A stretch of DNA of 13,879 nt from JBBRLG01 sp038231495. Lineage in GTDB: Bacteria; Planctomycetota; Planctomycetia; Gemmatales; Gemmataceae. Below, in pieces: positions 6,547 to 13,879 of this stretch. The notes under the pieces are model-generated. The model was not told the origin of the DNA, searched no databases, and saw only the letters and a list, made by a program, of their open reading frames with translations. The translations under genes were made by a program, and so were the position numbers. The stretch is taken from positions 1 through 13,879 of the forward strand of contig JBBRLG010000133.1 of the NCBI GenBank assembly GCA_038231495.1, given 5' to 3'. Position 1 is the first letter of the stretch. Every line of letters begins with the position of its first letter.

Positions 6547-6799
6547 TCATCGGGAAATCAGGGGCTGGGAAGCGGAAGTTCGGCGGCAGTTGGAGAACAG
6601 TACCTCCAATTTAGGCTCAGATTTACAGCAAGGGCTTCCCTAGGAAACCGGGTTTGCAGTCGCAATTCTCAAACTGAACTGTTAAACGTATGAGTTACCG
6701 AAAACGATGTTGTATACCGGTTACATGCCCAAGTTCAAGTCGAACGATTGACGAACTCGCTAACGTCGCTTCGAGCATTCCGACGTATCAAACGACGAA
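6547..6799. other. Gene-free spacer, slightly AT-richer than its surroundings
   Basis: No gene is supported on either strand. About 6660-6790 looks less GC-rich than the neighbouring genes. A short plus-strand stretch at about 6547-6640 reads FHREIRGWEAEVRRQ, faintly like an IS630-type transposase end, but it is too short to call. The operon terminator of the downstream kinase should lie here, but I see no strong hairpin with a T-tract. Confidence 0.4.
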
Positions 6800-9649
6800 T
6801 CACTTCTTAATCGCCGGCTGGGCCGTTTGATCGCGAAGCTTGATGACTTCATCCCAAAGTCCCTTCCACTCGTCCTGCTCGTCTTTCGGCAACTCGGCGA
6901 TGCGGTTGCCGCGCACGTCGTTGAGGAGGGGTTCGGCCAACCAGCGCATCATCGTGGAGTGGGCCGGTTCACGGAGTCCGACCGAGTCGCCAGCCAATTT
7001 CTCTTGGCCTGCCTTGAGATCCTTCGAGAGCCATTTGTGCGCCAAGCGGCGGACTCTCGGCCGATCGGGCGGCGGAGCGTTTGCCCCACGACCGGCCGCT
7101 GCTTGCACAGCAGCGCAGGCTGGGAAGAAACCACCGCTATCCAGAAATGGACCGTGATGGTCCAAACCAAATGGATAGCGCTGGTTCAGAAAAGAGCCGT
7201 TTAGATTATCCCACAATTCAACGAGATCAACGAAGTGGCCCAGGTCAAACAAGCCTTTTGCAGCCTGTGCCCCAATAACAACGAGCCTCCCCTTAGCGTT
7301 TGAATTCTGACATCCTTCTTCGCCAATTTGTTCGTCTAACTTGAATGCCGAGCGGCAAGCGGCCGCTGATGCGACCCACTCTTTGCGACCAGCGTAGTAC
7401 TGCGCAAGCCCGACATGGCCAGGTAAGTTCGAGGGATCGACTTCGGTTGCCATACGAAATGCTGCGAACGCCTCATCTTCGCGATTCAGACGAATGAGTG
7501 TGAACCCCATCTCCGCGTGGGCATGGGCGAATCGCGGAGCCAGCTTGATGACTCGCTGGAGCGCTTCCAATGCGCCGGTATAGTCGCTCGCCTTGTTGAA
7601 TGCGAGGCTCATATAAAAATTGGCCAGTGCGTTATTCGGTCGCAACGCGACGGCCGTGCGAGACCAAGCAAGTCGTTCCTTCTCGCGTGCCTCGTCGCTG
7701 CTGGGAAATGACAATGCGAGCGCCACGGCGAACGAATCGGGGTGGCGGTTCCACGTGGCTTTGAGGATGCGGTAGCTGTCGGGGTCCGAAACCGCGCTGG
7801 CCAGCATGACCGAAAACACCGGCGGGTACTCGCTGGCGTCTGTCTTCGCTGCGAGTTCGCGGAGGCGATCCGCATTCTCCGCCACGACCGCCGCCCGGAC
7901 GGAAATGCGAAAGTCGTCCGGATCGAGCCGATCCAGCAGCGGCCTTAAACCCTCAACCTTCGGGTCGAGGAAGAACCAGGTTCCCAGGCCGTCGATCAGT
8001 GCCGACGCAATCCGCGATTGTCGAACGCGCTCGGCCGCCGATGGCACGTCCGCCAAGACCACCCCGTAGCTGCGGAACGCTTCCGGGTAGCGGGCTTTGG
8101 CTGGCTCCGCGTCCCGAGTGGTGTGATAAGGGCAGACCGTCCAATATTTTTCGTAAATGTCTTCCAAAGCGCCCACCATGTCCCGGTCGCTGCGGATCGA
8201 TTCGATTCGCTCCGCGAGTTCGCCCCGTTCGCTAGCCAGCGCCAGAGCAGCATCGACATCCGACAACCGATTTGCGACCAGCGCCGCTTCGGCCCGGTCC
8301 GCCGCCGAACTCGCTGCTTGCAGCGACTGCAACTGGCTCACCTCCCGTTCGCGGCGGCGTTCGGCAGCTTGCCACGTCGTCCCGGCGATGCCAGTGGCCA
8401 AGGCCAACGCCACAAGTGCTGTCGAAGCGACACGGGCCTTGTTCCGCCGCACGATCTTCCGGAACCGATAACCGAAAGTCGGTGGCCGGGCTTCGACGAT
8501 CTCATTGGCCAAATACCGTTGCACATCTTTCGCCAGCCCGGTCGCGCTTTCGTAGCGGCGAGTGCGGTCTTTCTCCAGGGCCTTCATCACAATCCAATCT
8601 AACTCCCCCTTAATCAGTGCGGTGAGCTTAGCCGGTTCCGAACCCCGCGTCGCCGCAATGCTGGCCTTCGCCTGCGAGGTGCTGAGCCGCTGGCTCGGGC
8701 GGGGCGGCTCCTCATCGCGGACGATACGCAGTATTTCGTCGAGCGCGGCCAGCTTCAGCCGCTCCTTCTCGATGGGCGGGCTGCCGGCGAGGAGTTCGTA
8801 CAGCAGCACGCCGAGGGCGTATACGTCGGCGCGCGTGTCCACATCGAGCTGGTTGAAGGTCGCCTGCTCCGGGGCCATGTACGCCGGCGTGCCGACGAGC
8901 GCCCCGAAGCCGGTGTAGATGGTCTTCTCGGTGAGCTGCTGGCCGACGGCTTTGGCAACGCCGAAGTCGATCACCTTCGGCACCGGCATCTCGTCGTGGA
9001 GCGCCACGAGCACATTGCCCGGTTTGATGTCGCGGTGGATGATCCCCTTCATGTGAGCGTGCTGGATCGCCTGACACACGGGGATGAAGAGTTCCAGCCG
9101 CTGCTTCGGCGTCAGCTTGCGGGCGTCGCAGAACTCGGTGATCGGCGTCCCCTTCACCAGTTCCATGACGAAGTACGGCCGGCCATCCGAAGTGCTTCCC
9201 GCATCCAGCACCTTGGCGATGTTCGGGTGGTCCATCACGGCGAGGGCTTGCCGCTCGGCCTCGAATCGGCCCAGCACGCTCCGCGAATCCATGCCGGGTT
9301 TGATGAGCTTGAGTGCCACCCGCCGCTTGATCGGCTCCAGTTGATCCGCGACCCAGACTTCGCCCATGCCGCCTTCGCCGATCTTCTCCAGCAGCTTGTA
9401 GCGTCCCGCGACGACATACCCGGAATGCTCGGGGGAGGGGACAAAGGCTCCGGTTGCCTCCCCGGCCGGTTGCACGGGCGGCTCCAGGAAGCCACCGGCC
9501 TTGGGGTGAGCTTCCAGGAGCCGCTCGACGCGGCGGCGCAGGTCCAAATCGCCCTGACAGGCGGAATCGAGGTAAGCGGACCGCTCCTCGGCTGAACCCT
9601 TTTCCAGGGCGGCGAAGAAGATGGCTTCGGCGGGGGATTGCTCGGTCAT
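6800..9649 (-). CDS. Membrane-anchored Ser/Thr protein kinase with TPR-like sensor region
   Basis: A 949-aa protein starting at ATG 9649 (MTEQSPAEAIFF). That is the usual start of planctomycete kinases, which open with a helical segment FFAALEKGSAEERSAYLD. The kinase domain covers about 80-370: GEGGMGEV loop at 91-98, K114 in VALKLIK, HRD at 205-207 with GNVL, DFG at 228-230, and APEQ at 259-262. All catalytic residues are present. A membrane helix lies at about 407-426 (STALVALALATGIAGTTW), placing the kinase inside and the 520-residue C-terminal part outside the membrane. That part begins with an Arg- and Ala-rich coiled coil (about 427-480) and has TPR-like repeats at about 680-790 (ALANFYMSLAFNKASDYTGA; HAHAEMGFTLIRLNREDEAF). 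It sits 64 bases after the ECF sigma factor gene and is surely co-transcribed. It would phosphorylate Ser/Thr on targets, perhaps the sigma factor, in response to a signal. A longer frame to 9748 overlaps the sigma gene and is unlikely. Confidence 0.95.
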   Translation of the reverse strand: MTEQSPAEAIFFAALEKGSAEERSAYLDSACQGDLDLRRRVERLLEAHPKAGGFLEPPVQPAGEATGAFVPSPEHSGYVVAGRYKLLEKIGEGGMGEVWVADQLEPIKRRVALKLIKPGMDSRSVLGRFEAERQALAVMDHPNIAKVLDAGSTSDGRPYFVMELVKGTPITEFCDARKLTPKQRLELFIPVCQAIQHAHMKGIIHRDIKPGNVLVALHDEMPVPKVIDFGVAKAVGQQLTEKTIYTGFGALVGTPAYMAPEQATFNQLDVDTRADVYALGVLLYELLAGSPPIEKERLKLAALDEILRIVRDEEPPRPSQRLSTSQAKASIAATRGSEPAKLTALIKGELDWIVMKALEKDRTRRYESATGLAKDVQRYLANEIVEARPPTFGYRFRKIVRRNKARVASTALVALALATGIAGTTWQAAERRREREVSQLQSLQAASSAADRAEAALVANRLSDVDAALALASERGELAERIESIRSDRDMVGALEDIYEKYWTVCPYHTTRDAEPAKARYPEAFRSYGVVLADVPSAAERVRQSRIASALIDGLGTWFFLDPKVEGLRPLLDRLDPDDFRISVRAAVVAENADRLRELAAKTDASEYPPVFSVMLASAVSDPDSYRILKATWNRHPDSFAVALALSFPSSDEAREKERLAWSRTAVALRPNNALANFYMSLAFNKASDYTGALEALQRVIKLAPRFAHAHAEMGFTLIRLNREDEAFAAFRMATEVDPSNLPGHVGLAQYYAGRKEWVASAAACRSAFKLDEQIGEEGCQNSNAKGRLVVIGAQAAKGLFDLGHFVDLVELWDNLNGSFLNQRYPFGLDHHGPFLDSGGFFPACAAVQAAAGRGANAPPPDRPRVRRLAHKWLSKDLKAGQEKLAGDSVGLREPAHSTMMRWLAEPLLNDVRGNRIAELPKDEQDEWKGLWDEVIKLRDQTAQPAIKK

Positions 9650-9713
9650 GGCGGGGACTCCGGAGAATCGATTGCGGTCCTCCTTGCAATGCGAGAAAAC
9701 GGGTTCAACCCCC

Positions 9714-10295
9714 TCATCGACCGGAGAGGGGATTTGGATTTCCATCATCGTGGAGTTCGCTAAACAGCCAGGTCCGGGCGTAGGACCACCAGCGTTCGGC
9801 GGTCGCCAACGAGATGCCCAGGGCAGCGGCCGCCTCCGGCGCGGACAACCCGGCGAAGAATCGCAGCTTGACTAGTTCCGCCTTGGCCGGTTCCTCGGCG
9901 GCGAAGCGACTCAGCGCGTCGTCGAGGGCAATGAGACCGTCCGGTGATTGGGTGATTCGGTGGTGATCGAGCAAGGGCACGCGGTGTCGTTCGCCTCCGT
10001 GGCGGACCGTCTGCTTGCGGCGGGCGGCATCCACGAGGATTCGCCGCATCGCCTCGGCCGCAGCTGCGAAGAAGTGACCGCGATGGTCCCAGTGCTGCCC
10101 TTGCCCATCTCCAACCAGGCGTAGGTATGCTTCGTGGACAAGGGCGGTCGGTTCCAGCGTCTGCCCCGGCTTCTCCTGGGCCATATGCTGGGCAGCCAAC
10201 CGCCGCAGCTCGTCGTACACCAGCGGCAGCAACTGGGCCGCCGCGTGCGGATCGCCTGCCTCGATGGCGCGGATGATCTGGGTGAGTTCGCTCAT
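9714..10295 (-). CDS. ECF-type RNA polymerase sigma factor (kinase-linked group)
   Basis: A 193-aa sigma factor starting at ATG 10295. Region 2 covers about 15-95: LPLVYDELRRLAAQHMAQEK, TLEPTALVHEAYLRL (47-60) and HFFAAAAEAMRRILVDAARRK (74-94), which bind core polymerase and the -10 element. Region 4 covers about 125-185: ELVKLRFFAGLSAPEAAAAL and the helix-turn-helix GISLATAERWWSYARTWL (160-177), which reads the -35. The TLxPTALVHEAYLRL and ILVDAARRK signatures mark the planctomycete/acidobacterial ECF group usually encoded next to a Ser/Thr kinase. No anti-sigma factor is present; activity is likely controlled through the kinase downstream. It may also drive its own operon, but I could not confirm a promoter. 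Confidence 0.95.
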   Translation of the reverse strand: MSELTQIIRAIEAGDPHAAAQLLPLVYDELRRLAAQHMAQEKPGQTLEPTALVHEAYLRLVGDGQGQHWDHRGHFFAAAAEAMRRILVDAARRKQTVRHGGERHRVPLLDHHRITQSPDGLIALDDALSRFAAEEPAKAELVKLRFFAGLSAPEAAAALGISLATAERWWSYARTWLFSELHDDGNPNPLSGR

Positions 10296-10744
10296 CAGGC
10301 ACGACCAAACTTATCCTGAGAATTCGGTCACACGTCCGCTACGGCAGCGATCCGCAGCCTGGGTTCATCAAAGGAAATCTTAACGTAGCATCGCTGAATT
10401 GACCAAGGTGCCGATGGCATGGTTCAAACTCGGGTGGCAAAGGAAGCAACCTTTGTTCAAGGACGTGTCGCTGGGGCGCCACCTGGAACGAATGCTTTAA
10501 GTCTTTGCCCGGACAGAAGTTCCACCTTGGGAAATTCGTTCGGGGGGTGTAGGGGGAGGGTGAATGAAACGAATTCCACTTGTTGCCTCGTGCTTGCGGC
10601 TTTTGAACCATGCCGTGCCGATGTCTTTTGAACTCCGGTAAGGCCAACCGCTGCAAAGTGTTGCGGCATCAGAAGAAACAAACCCTACCCAAATCCAAGA
10701 CGATTTGAACTCGGCCCGAAGGTTGAATAGTCTTGGGATTTCAA
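10296..10744. other. Gene-free region upstream of the sigma/kinase operon
   Basis: About 450 bases with no supported gene. Two open frames of 70 to 105 codons exist but show no domain and no ribosome binding site. This region must carry the promoter of the sigma/kinase operon (minus strand). The end near 10550 is notably G-rich (runs of G at 10540-10560 on plus). Confidence 0.45.
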
Positions 10745-10780
10745 GCAAAAAGCCCTTCGACCGGTCGGTGGAAGGGCTTC
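10745..10780 (-). terminator. Intrinsic terminator of tRNA-Pro
   Basis: AAGCCCTTC (10750-10758) pairs with GAAGGGCTT (10771-10779) in a 9-bp perfect stem. The loop can add three more pairs (ACC/GGT) after one G-G mismatch around a four-base tip. On the minus strand the stem is followed by TTTT then GC. It lies 15 bases after the tRNA 3' end, a strong classical intrinsic terminator. Confidence 0.85.
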
Positions 10781-10794
10781 GGGTATTTGACAAG

Positions 10795-10869
10795 TCGGGG
10801 CGAGAGGATTCGAACCTCCGGCCTTTCGGTCCCGAACCGAACGCTCTAGCCAAGCTGAGCTACGCCCCG
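10795..10869 (-). tRNA. tRNA-Pro, anticodon CGG
   Basis: A complete 75-base cloverleaf on the minus strand. The acceptor stem is CGGGGCG (10869-10863) with CGCCCCG (10802-10796), discriminator A at 10795, and the C1-G72/A73 pattern typical of bacterial tRNA-Pro. The D arm is GCTC/GAGC, the anticodon stem TTCGG/CCGAA with loop TTCGGGA (anticodon CGG, G37), a five-base variable loop AGGCC, and the T arm GGAGG/CCTCT with loop TTCGAAT; one G-T pair closes the T stem. The 3' CCA is not encoded (CTT follows), so it must be added by the CCA enzyme. It reads CCG codons. It has its own promoter and terminator, so it is a single-gene transcription unit. Confidence 0.96.
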
Positions 10870-10881
10870 ATTTCTCCTGTA

Positions 10882-10909
10882 ATCTTAAAGGCTGACCCGC
10901 TTTCGTCAA
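10882..10909 (-). promoter_or_regulatory. Housekeeping-type promoter of tRNA-Pro
   Basis: On the minus strand TTGACG (10909-10904) and TAAGAT (10887-10882) are separated by 16 bases, five of six and four of six matches to the sigma-70 consensus. The -10 ends 12 bases before the tRNA 5' end, leaving only a short leader. Position and spacing both fit. Confidence 0.7.
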
Positions 10910-10962
10910 CCTCAATCACCGGACAACCGGGGCCGGCACCGGGTTCGCGTTTTCGCTTGCCG

Positions 10963-12318
10963 TCACTCCTTTTTCTCGTCCTTCGCCTCCTTCGGCGTGC
11001 CGACCAAGCGGAGTTGCGAACACAGGTGGTAGCTGATGCCGTCGATCTCGTAATCCAGTTCGACGTAGAACGCCAGGCAGCCTTCCTTCGGGACCGTCAC
11101 CTCGCCCGTGACCTTGTCCTTCGCCAACTTCACTTCCTGGTCAGTCCATTTCGCCTTGCGGAAGTCGCGCGTCGGAGCCGTCGCCGTCCACAGCCGCGCA
11201 CCCTTCGGCGCTGGGTCTGCCGTTACCACCAGGCGCAGCTTGTCGCCCTCGTCGTCGTTCTTCCAACTCAACTTCGGCAGCGGCTTGCCGGTCATCTGGT
11301 AACGAGTGAACGCCGTCAACCCGTTCACAGCACGGCTACGCTTTTCCAGCAACGGCAGGCCGTCCTGCTCCAGGTTGTGGCCGGCGTTCGGGACGTAAAC
11401 GATGTACTTGTCGCCCTTCAAGTCGTCCCAGTACAGGTTCAGTGCGTCGGTCGTCCAGTAGGCATCGTTGTTGCCGTTGATGATCAGCTTCGGCATCGTA
11501 TATTTGGCGCGGTAGGAGTACGGATCGACCATCTCCCACAGGTGCTTGGCCTCCGGCGTCTTCGGCAACGGCACCAGGCCGCGGGCCGTGTAATCGCGGA
11601 TTTGCTCGCTGTAGGTGCCGAACGACTCCTTCTGGTGCGCCATCTGCACCTGCATGTTCAACGTGTCGATCACCATCGGGGCGATGGCCACGACGCGCGG
11701 ATCGACCGCCGCCGTCAGCCAGGTCGTCCAGCCGCGCTTCGACGCGCCGGTCACAATGAAACCCTTGACCGGCATCTTCCACTCGTCCTTGGCGAACGCC
11801 TCCAGCACGTCCATCGCCTTGACGACGCTCTTCACCATCGGGAATAACAGCGGCCAGGTCTCGTCCTTCTCTTCCAGGCAGCGGACGAACGTCTCGGCGA
11901 TCAGCGTGTCTTCTTTTTTGCCGTCGAGCAGGGGCTGGTTGGGGATGTTGTAAAGGATGGCGACCGGGGCCTTGACCTTTTGCGCCAGGAACATGCCGTA
12001 AAGCAGGGTCGCCGGGCTGGCGTTGCCGCCGGTGTTGAACAGCAGCATCGTGGCGTTCGGGTCCACGTCCCTGGGCTTGTAGACCTGTATCTGGTGCGTC
12101 CAGGTGATGTCGTGCCAAACCTGGGAGGTCATCTGCAAGTCGTAGACGGTGCCGTCGGGAACTTCCTTCTTTTCCTTGACCTTCCACTCGAACTTCGGCT
12201 CCGGCTTCTTGACGAACTCCGCCAGATCGGCGCGGGCGGCTCCCGCTCCCACGCCGAGCAGCAGGCCGACGCCGAGCAATAGCCGTAGCTCCACAAATCG
12301 CCGCAGTTGACTCGTCAT
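10963..12318 (-). CDS. Secreted PqaA-type (PhoPQ-activated pathogenicity-related) alpha/beta hydrolase
   Basis: A 451-aa protein starting at ATG 12318 with GGGAGA 7 bases upstream. It opens with a clear signal peptide: RR at 6-7, hydrophobic LLLGVGLLLGVGAG at 13-26, and a likely cut after AARA (residue 30). The mature part is an alpha/beta hydrolase of the PhoPQ-activated protein family (PqaA-like). The triad is visible as S193 in GASKRGW, D285 in NGNNDAYW and H314 in NAGHNL. The segment around 217-220 (VIDTLN) and the VDPYSYR motif (264-270) are typical of the family. Its founding member is a PhoP/PhoQ-controlled Salmonella protein tied to antimicrobial peptide resistance; in planctomycetes the role is unknown and it is probably an envelope or periplasmic esterase or peptidase-like hydrolase. 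It ends in a Lys/Glu-rich tail. It is divergent from the YXWGXW gene. Confidence 0.93.
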   Translation of the reverse strand: MTSQLRRFVELRLLLGVGLLLGVGAGAARADLAEFVKKPEPKFEWKVKEKKEVPDGTVYDLQMTSQVWHDITWTHQIQVYKPRDVDPNATMLLFNTGGNASPATLLYGMFLAQKVKAPVAILYNIPNQPLLDGKKEDTLIAETFVRCLEEKDETWPLLFPMVKSVVKAMDVLEAFAKDEWKMPVKGFIVTGASKRGWTTWLTAAVDPRVVAIAPMVIDTLNMQVQMAHQKESFGTYSEQIRDYTARGLVPLPKTPEAKHLWEMVDPYSYRAKYTMPKLIINGNNDAYWTTDALNLYWDDLKGDKYIVYVPNAGHNLEQDGLPLLEKRSRAVNGLTAFTRYQMTGKPLPKLSWKNDDEGDKLRLVVTADPAPKGARLWTATAPTRDFRKAKWTDQEVKLAKDKVTGEVTVPKEGCLAFYVELDYEIDGISYHLCSQLRLVGTPKEAKDEKKE

Positions 12319-12574
12319 CCGCTATTCTCCCGTTTGATGGATAAGGGACAGCTTGGGGAAGGAGCGCTAAGCCGCAAGCGGCGAGGACTGTGACATTATG
12401 CCGATTCCGTCGGACATTGCACGGACATTTTCGACTGAATCGGTCGCGCCGGTTGTGCCGATGATGCTCTTGACGAGGACGGTAGGTTCGGCTACACCGT
12501 CGTCCCCTTTGGGGGGATGCCCCGTCCAGCCAGGACGTTTGTTCGATCTCATCTGCCGTGGTGGAGGCGTTGCC
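12319..12574. other. Divergent promoter region between the two secreted-protein genes
   Basis: 256 bases between start codons pointing outward. It contains a small GC hairpin, GCCGCAAGCGGC (12371-12382), and a C-run/G-run (12504-12516). GGAGG at 12563-12567 is the ribosome binding site of the right-hand gene and GGGAGA near 12326-12331 (minus) that of the left-hand gene. A minus-strand frame of 79 codons (12367-12606) runs through it but shows no domain and overlaps the next gene, so it is not called. No certain promoter was found. Confidence 0.45.
12371..12382. repeat. Short GC-rich hairpin
   Basis: GCCGCAAGCGGC is self-complementary: GCCG pairs with CGGC around CAAG. Small palindromes of this kind are common between genes in planctomycetes, but only one copy is seen in this window, so calling it a repeat family is inference. 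Confidence 0.3.
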
Positions 12575-13879
12575 ATGCTCGCGCGGTCCCTCAAGACCAG
12601 TCTCACCTTACTCCTCGCCGGGGTGGTCGTCGGCGATCAGGCCTTCCTCCTCCGCGCTCAGGAGATTGCCCCGCCCGCGGCCGCCGCACCTGCCGTCGAA
12701 ACCCCCGCCGTGCCCAAGGGCGTCGAAGTGCTGGCCCGCGGACCGGTTCACGAGGCGTTCGCCTCGCTGGCCACCGAGGCCGCCCCGACCAAGGGCGTTG
12801 GCAAGCAACCGCCCAAACCCCTCGACGAGATGCCGCCCGCCGAGAAGCCCGAAGGCGAAGTGCTGTGGATCGGCGGCTACTGGGCTTACGACGACGACCG
12901 TAACGACTTCCTGTGGGTCAGCGGCACCTGGCGCGCGACGCCGCCCGGCAAGCAGTGGGTCGCCGGCTACTGGCGCGAGGACGCCGGCAAGTGGCAATGG
13001 GTCGCCGGCTTCTGGCACACCCCCGTCGCCAAAAAGAGCGAAAAGGAGCAGCAGGACCTTACCTACCTGCCGCAACCGCCCGCGCTGCCCCAGGTGGCCT
13101 TGCCCGGCGAAGCGCCGAACCCGGAAAGTTTCTACGTCCCCGGCCACTGGGTGTGGAAAGGCGACCGCTATGGTTGGCAGTCCGGCTACTGGGGTAAGGT
13201 CGAACCCGGCTACGTCTGGGTGGCCGGCCATTACAACTGGACGCCGAGCGGCTACATCTACATCGGCGGCTACTGGGATTATGCCGTCAGCAAGCGCGGC
13301 ATCCTCTACGCGCCGGTCGTCATCGACCCCAACGTGGTCGTCGTCGGCTACGTTTACACGCCGTGCTACGCGGTCCGCGAGACGCTCGTCGTCGATTCGC
13401 TGTGGGTGCGGCCGTCGCGCTGCCATTACTATTTCGGCGACTACTACGGCGTCGAATACCGCGACCGGGGTTATGAAAGCTGCGTCGTCTACAGCCGCGA
13501 CCATTACGATTCGATCATCGTCTACGAGCGCTACGAGCACCGCCGCGAACCCGATTGGATTGGCATTCAGATCAACGTCTACAACGACCGCTACGAACAC
13601 CGCGACGCCCGGCCGCCGCGCACCCTCGTGCAGCAGAACACGACCATCATTAACAACAACACCGTCATTAACAACAACACGACGGTCGTGAACAACAACC
13701 AGAACGTGCTGGCACCGGCCGCCCAGGTTGCCGCGGCCAAGGGCGTGCGGACGGTGCCGGTGGACAACGCGGCACGGGTCCAAGCGCAGCAACAAGCCGT
13801 TGCCGTGCAGCAGGTGTCCGCCCAGCGCGGCAAGTCCGAAGTCGCCGCACCGGGCGGCGCGCCAACGCAGTCGCGCGTC
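12575..13879 (+). CDS. Secreted YXWGXW-repeat protein (3' end beyond window)
   Basis: 435 codons from ATG 12575 to the window edge without a stop. The start has GGAGG 7 bases upstream. A signal peptide covers residues 1-28 (TLLLAGVVVG core, cut near LRA-Q). After a Pro/Ala-rich linker (30-95) come two blocks of short aromatic repeats. Block one (97-150) has WIGGYW, WVSGTW, WVAGYW and WVAGFW about every 15 residues. Block two (186-235) has YVPGHW, WQSGYW, WVAGHY and YIGGYW. This is the YXWGXW/WXXGXW repeat pattern of exported bacterial proteins of unknown role. Next is a Tyr/Val-rich region (245-345) with only three Cys (C264, C283, C303), then an Asn-rich repeat (355-375) and a Gln/Ala-rich tail. 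It is probably an envelope or matrix protein. The right end, and any anchor there, is not visible. Confidence 0.9.
   Translation, partial: MLARSLKTSLTLLLAGVVVGDQAFLLRAQEIAPPAAAAPAVETPAVPKGVEVLARGPVHEAFASLATEAAPTKGVGKQPPKPLDEMPPAEKPEGEVLWIGGYWAYDDDRNDFLWVSGTWRATPPGKQWVAGYWREDAGKWQWVAGFWHTPVAKKSEKEQQDLTYLPQPPALPQVALPGEAPNPESFYVPGHWVWKGDRYGWQSGYWGKVEPGYVWVAGHYNWTPSGYIYIGGYWDYAVSKRGILYAPVVIDPNVVVVGYVYTPCYAVRETLVVDSLWVRPSRCHYYFGDYYGVEYRDRGYESCVVYSRDHYDSIIVYERYEHRREPDWIGIQINVYNDRYEHRDARPPRTLVQQNTTIINNNTVINNNTTVVNNNQNVLAPAAQVAAAKGVRTVPVDNAARVQAQQQAVAVQQVSAQRGKSEVAAPGGAPTQSRV
13640..13699 (+). repeat. Tandem Asn-triplet repeat inside the YXWGXW gene
   Basis: Three imperfect in-frame units of 18 to 21 bases encode TTIINNN, TVINNN and TTVVNNN. 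Each ends in AACAACAAC. Such units can expand or shrink by slippage and may give length variation in the surface protein. Confidence 0.85.

Noticed and set aside
6547..6640. Possible IS630-type transposase end (FHREIRGWEAEVRRQ on plus)
   Set aside because: Only about 15 residues look similar, the usual final motif is missing, and no inverted repeats are seen.
8712..9689. Minus-strand frame of 325 codons overlapping the kinase gene
   Set aside because: Out-of-frame shadow of the kinase; Arg/Gly-rich and without motifs.
10340..10366. ECF-like promoter for the sigma operon: GAACC (minus, 10366-10362) and CGTA (10343-10340), 18 bases apart
   Set aside because: The elements are short and common in such DNA, the spacing is slightly long, and the promoter preference of this sigma group is not known to me.
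10339..10656. Small open frames between the sigma factor and the tRNA
   Set aside because: No ribosome binding site, no domain and no coding-like composition.
10705..11847. Plus-strand open frame of 380 codons
   Set aside because: It runs across the tRNA-Pro gene and antisense to the PqaA-like gene; the sequence shows no domain.
12608..13795. Long minus-strand open frame (395 codons) opposite the YXWGXW gene, and a plus-strand frame at 12558-13691
   Set aside because: Both are products of GC-rich third positions. The composition is repetitive Val/Asp/Ala or Arg/Ser/Thr with no domain, while the called frame has a signal peptide, a ribosome binding site and recognised repeats.

Overview
The window looks like chromosomal DNA of a GC-rich planctomycete, most likely a Gemmataceae-type organism. 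The evidence is the gene content: an ECF sigma factor placed directly before a TPR-tailed Ser/Thr kinase, remains of at least three further kinase genes of that style, a secreted PqaA-type hydrolase, a secreted YXWGXW-repeat protein and small PIN toxin-antitoxin loci. The taxonomic call is an inference from gene style, not from a marker gene.

Layout. 1-141 is the 3' end of an ISL3-type insertion sequence that has cut a Ser/Thr kinase gene (142-461, minus strand) after its ATP-binding region. 628-4375 holds two plus-strand genes: a conserved hypothetical protein with a charged, helical C-terminal half, and a 775-aa protein with an Fe(II)/2-oxoglutarate dioxygenase domain and a cysteine-rich tail. 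4376-4823 has no gene but carries a cluster of ACCCTTGCC repeats, a hairpin, and what looks like a decayed copy of a tRNA-Pro 3' end. 4824-6010 has two toxin-antitoxin loci pointing at each other: a complete VapBC-like pair on plus, and on minus a Phd-type antitoxin with a PIN toxin that has lost its C-terminal catalytic part. 6066-6546 is a graveyard of two kinase C-terminal (TPR) fragments fused end to end. 6800-10295 is a minus-strand operon of an ECF sigma factor and a 949-aa membrane-anchored kinase. 10745-10909 is a complete tRNA-Pro(CGG) unit with promoter and terminator. 10963-12318 is a secreted PqaA-like alpha/beta hydrolase (minus), divergent from a secreted YXWGXW-repeat protein (plus) that runs off the right edge.

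How it fits together. The stretch between the tRNA-like scar (4663-4677) and the 3' end of the intact tRNA-Pro (10795) has the geometry of a tRNA-targeted island: same orientation, with the partial tRNA at the distal end. Inside are TA modules, kinase debris and a complete sigma/kinase signalling pair. No integrase is visible, so this is a hypothesis. The sigma factor and kinase probably form one signalling unit. The two secreted proteins at the right end are probably cell-envelope proteins. I found no CRISPR array, no rRNA and no defence system I could name with confidence.
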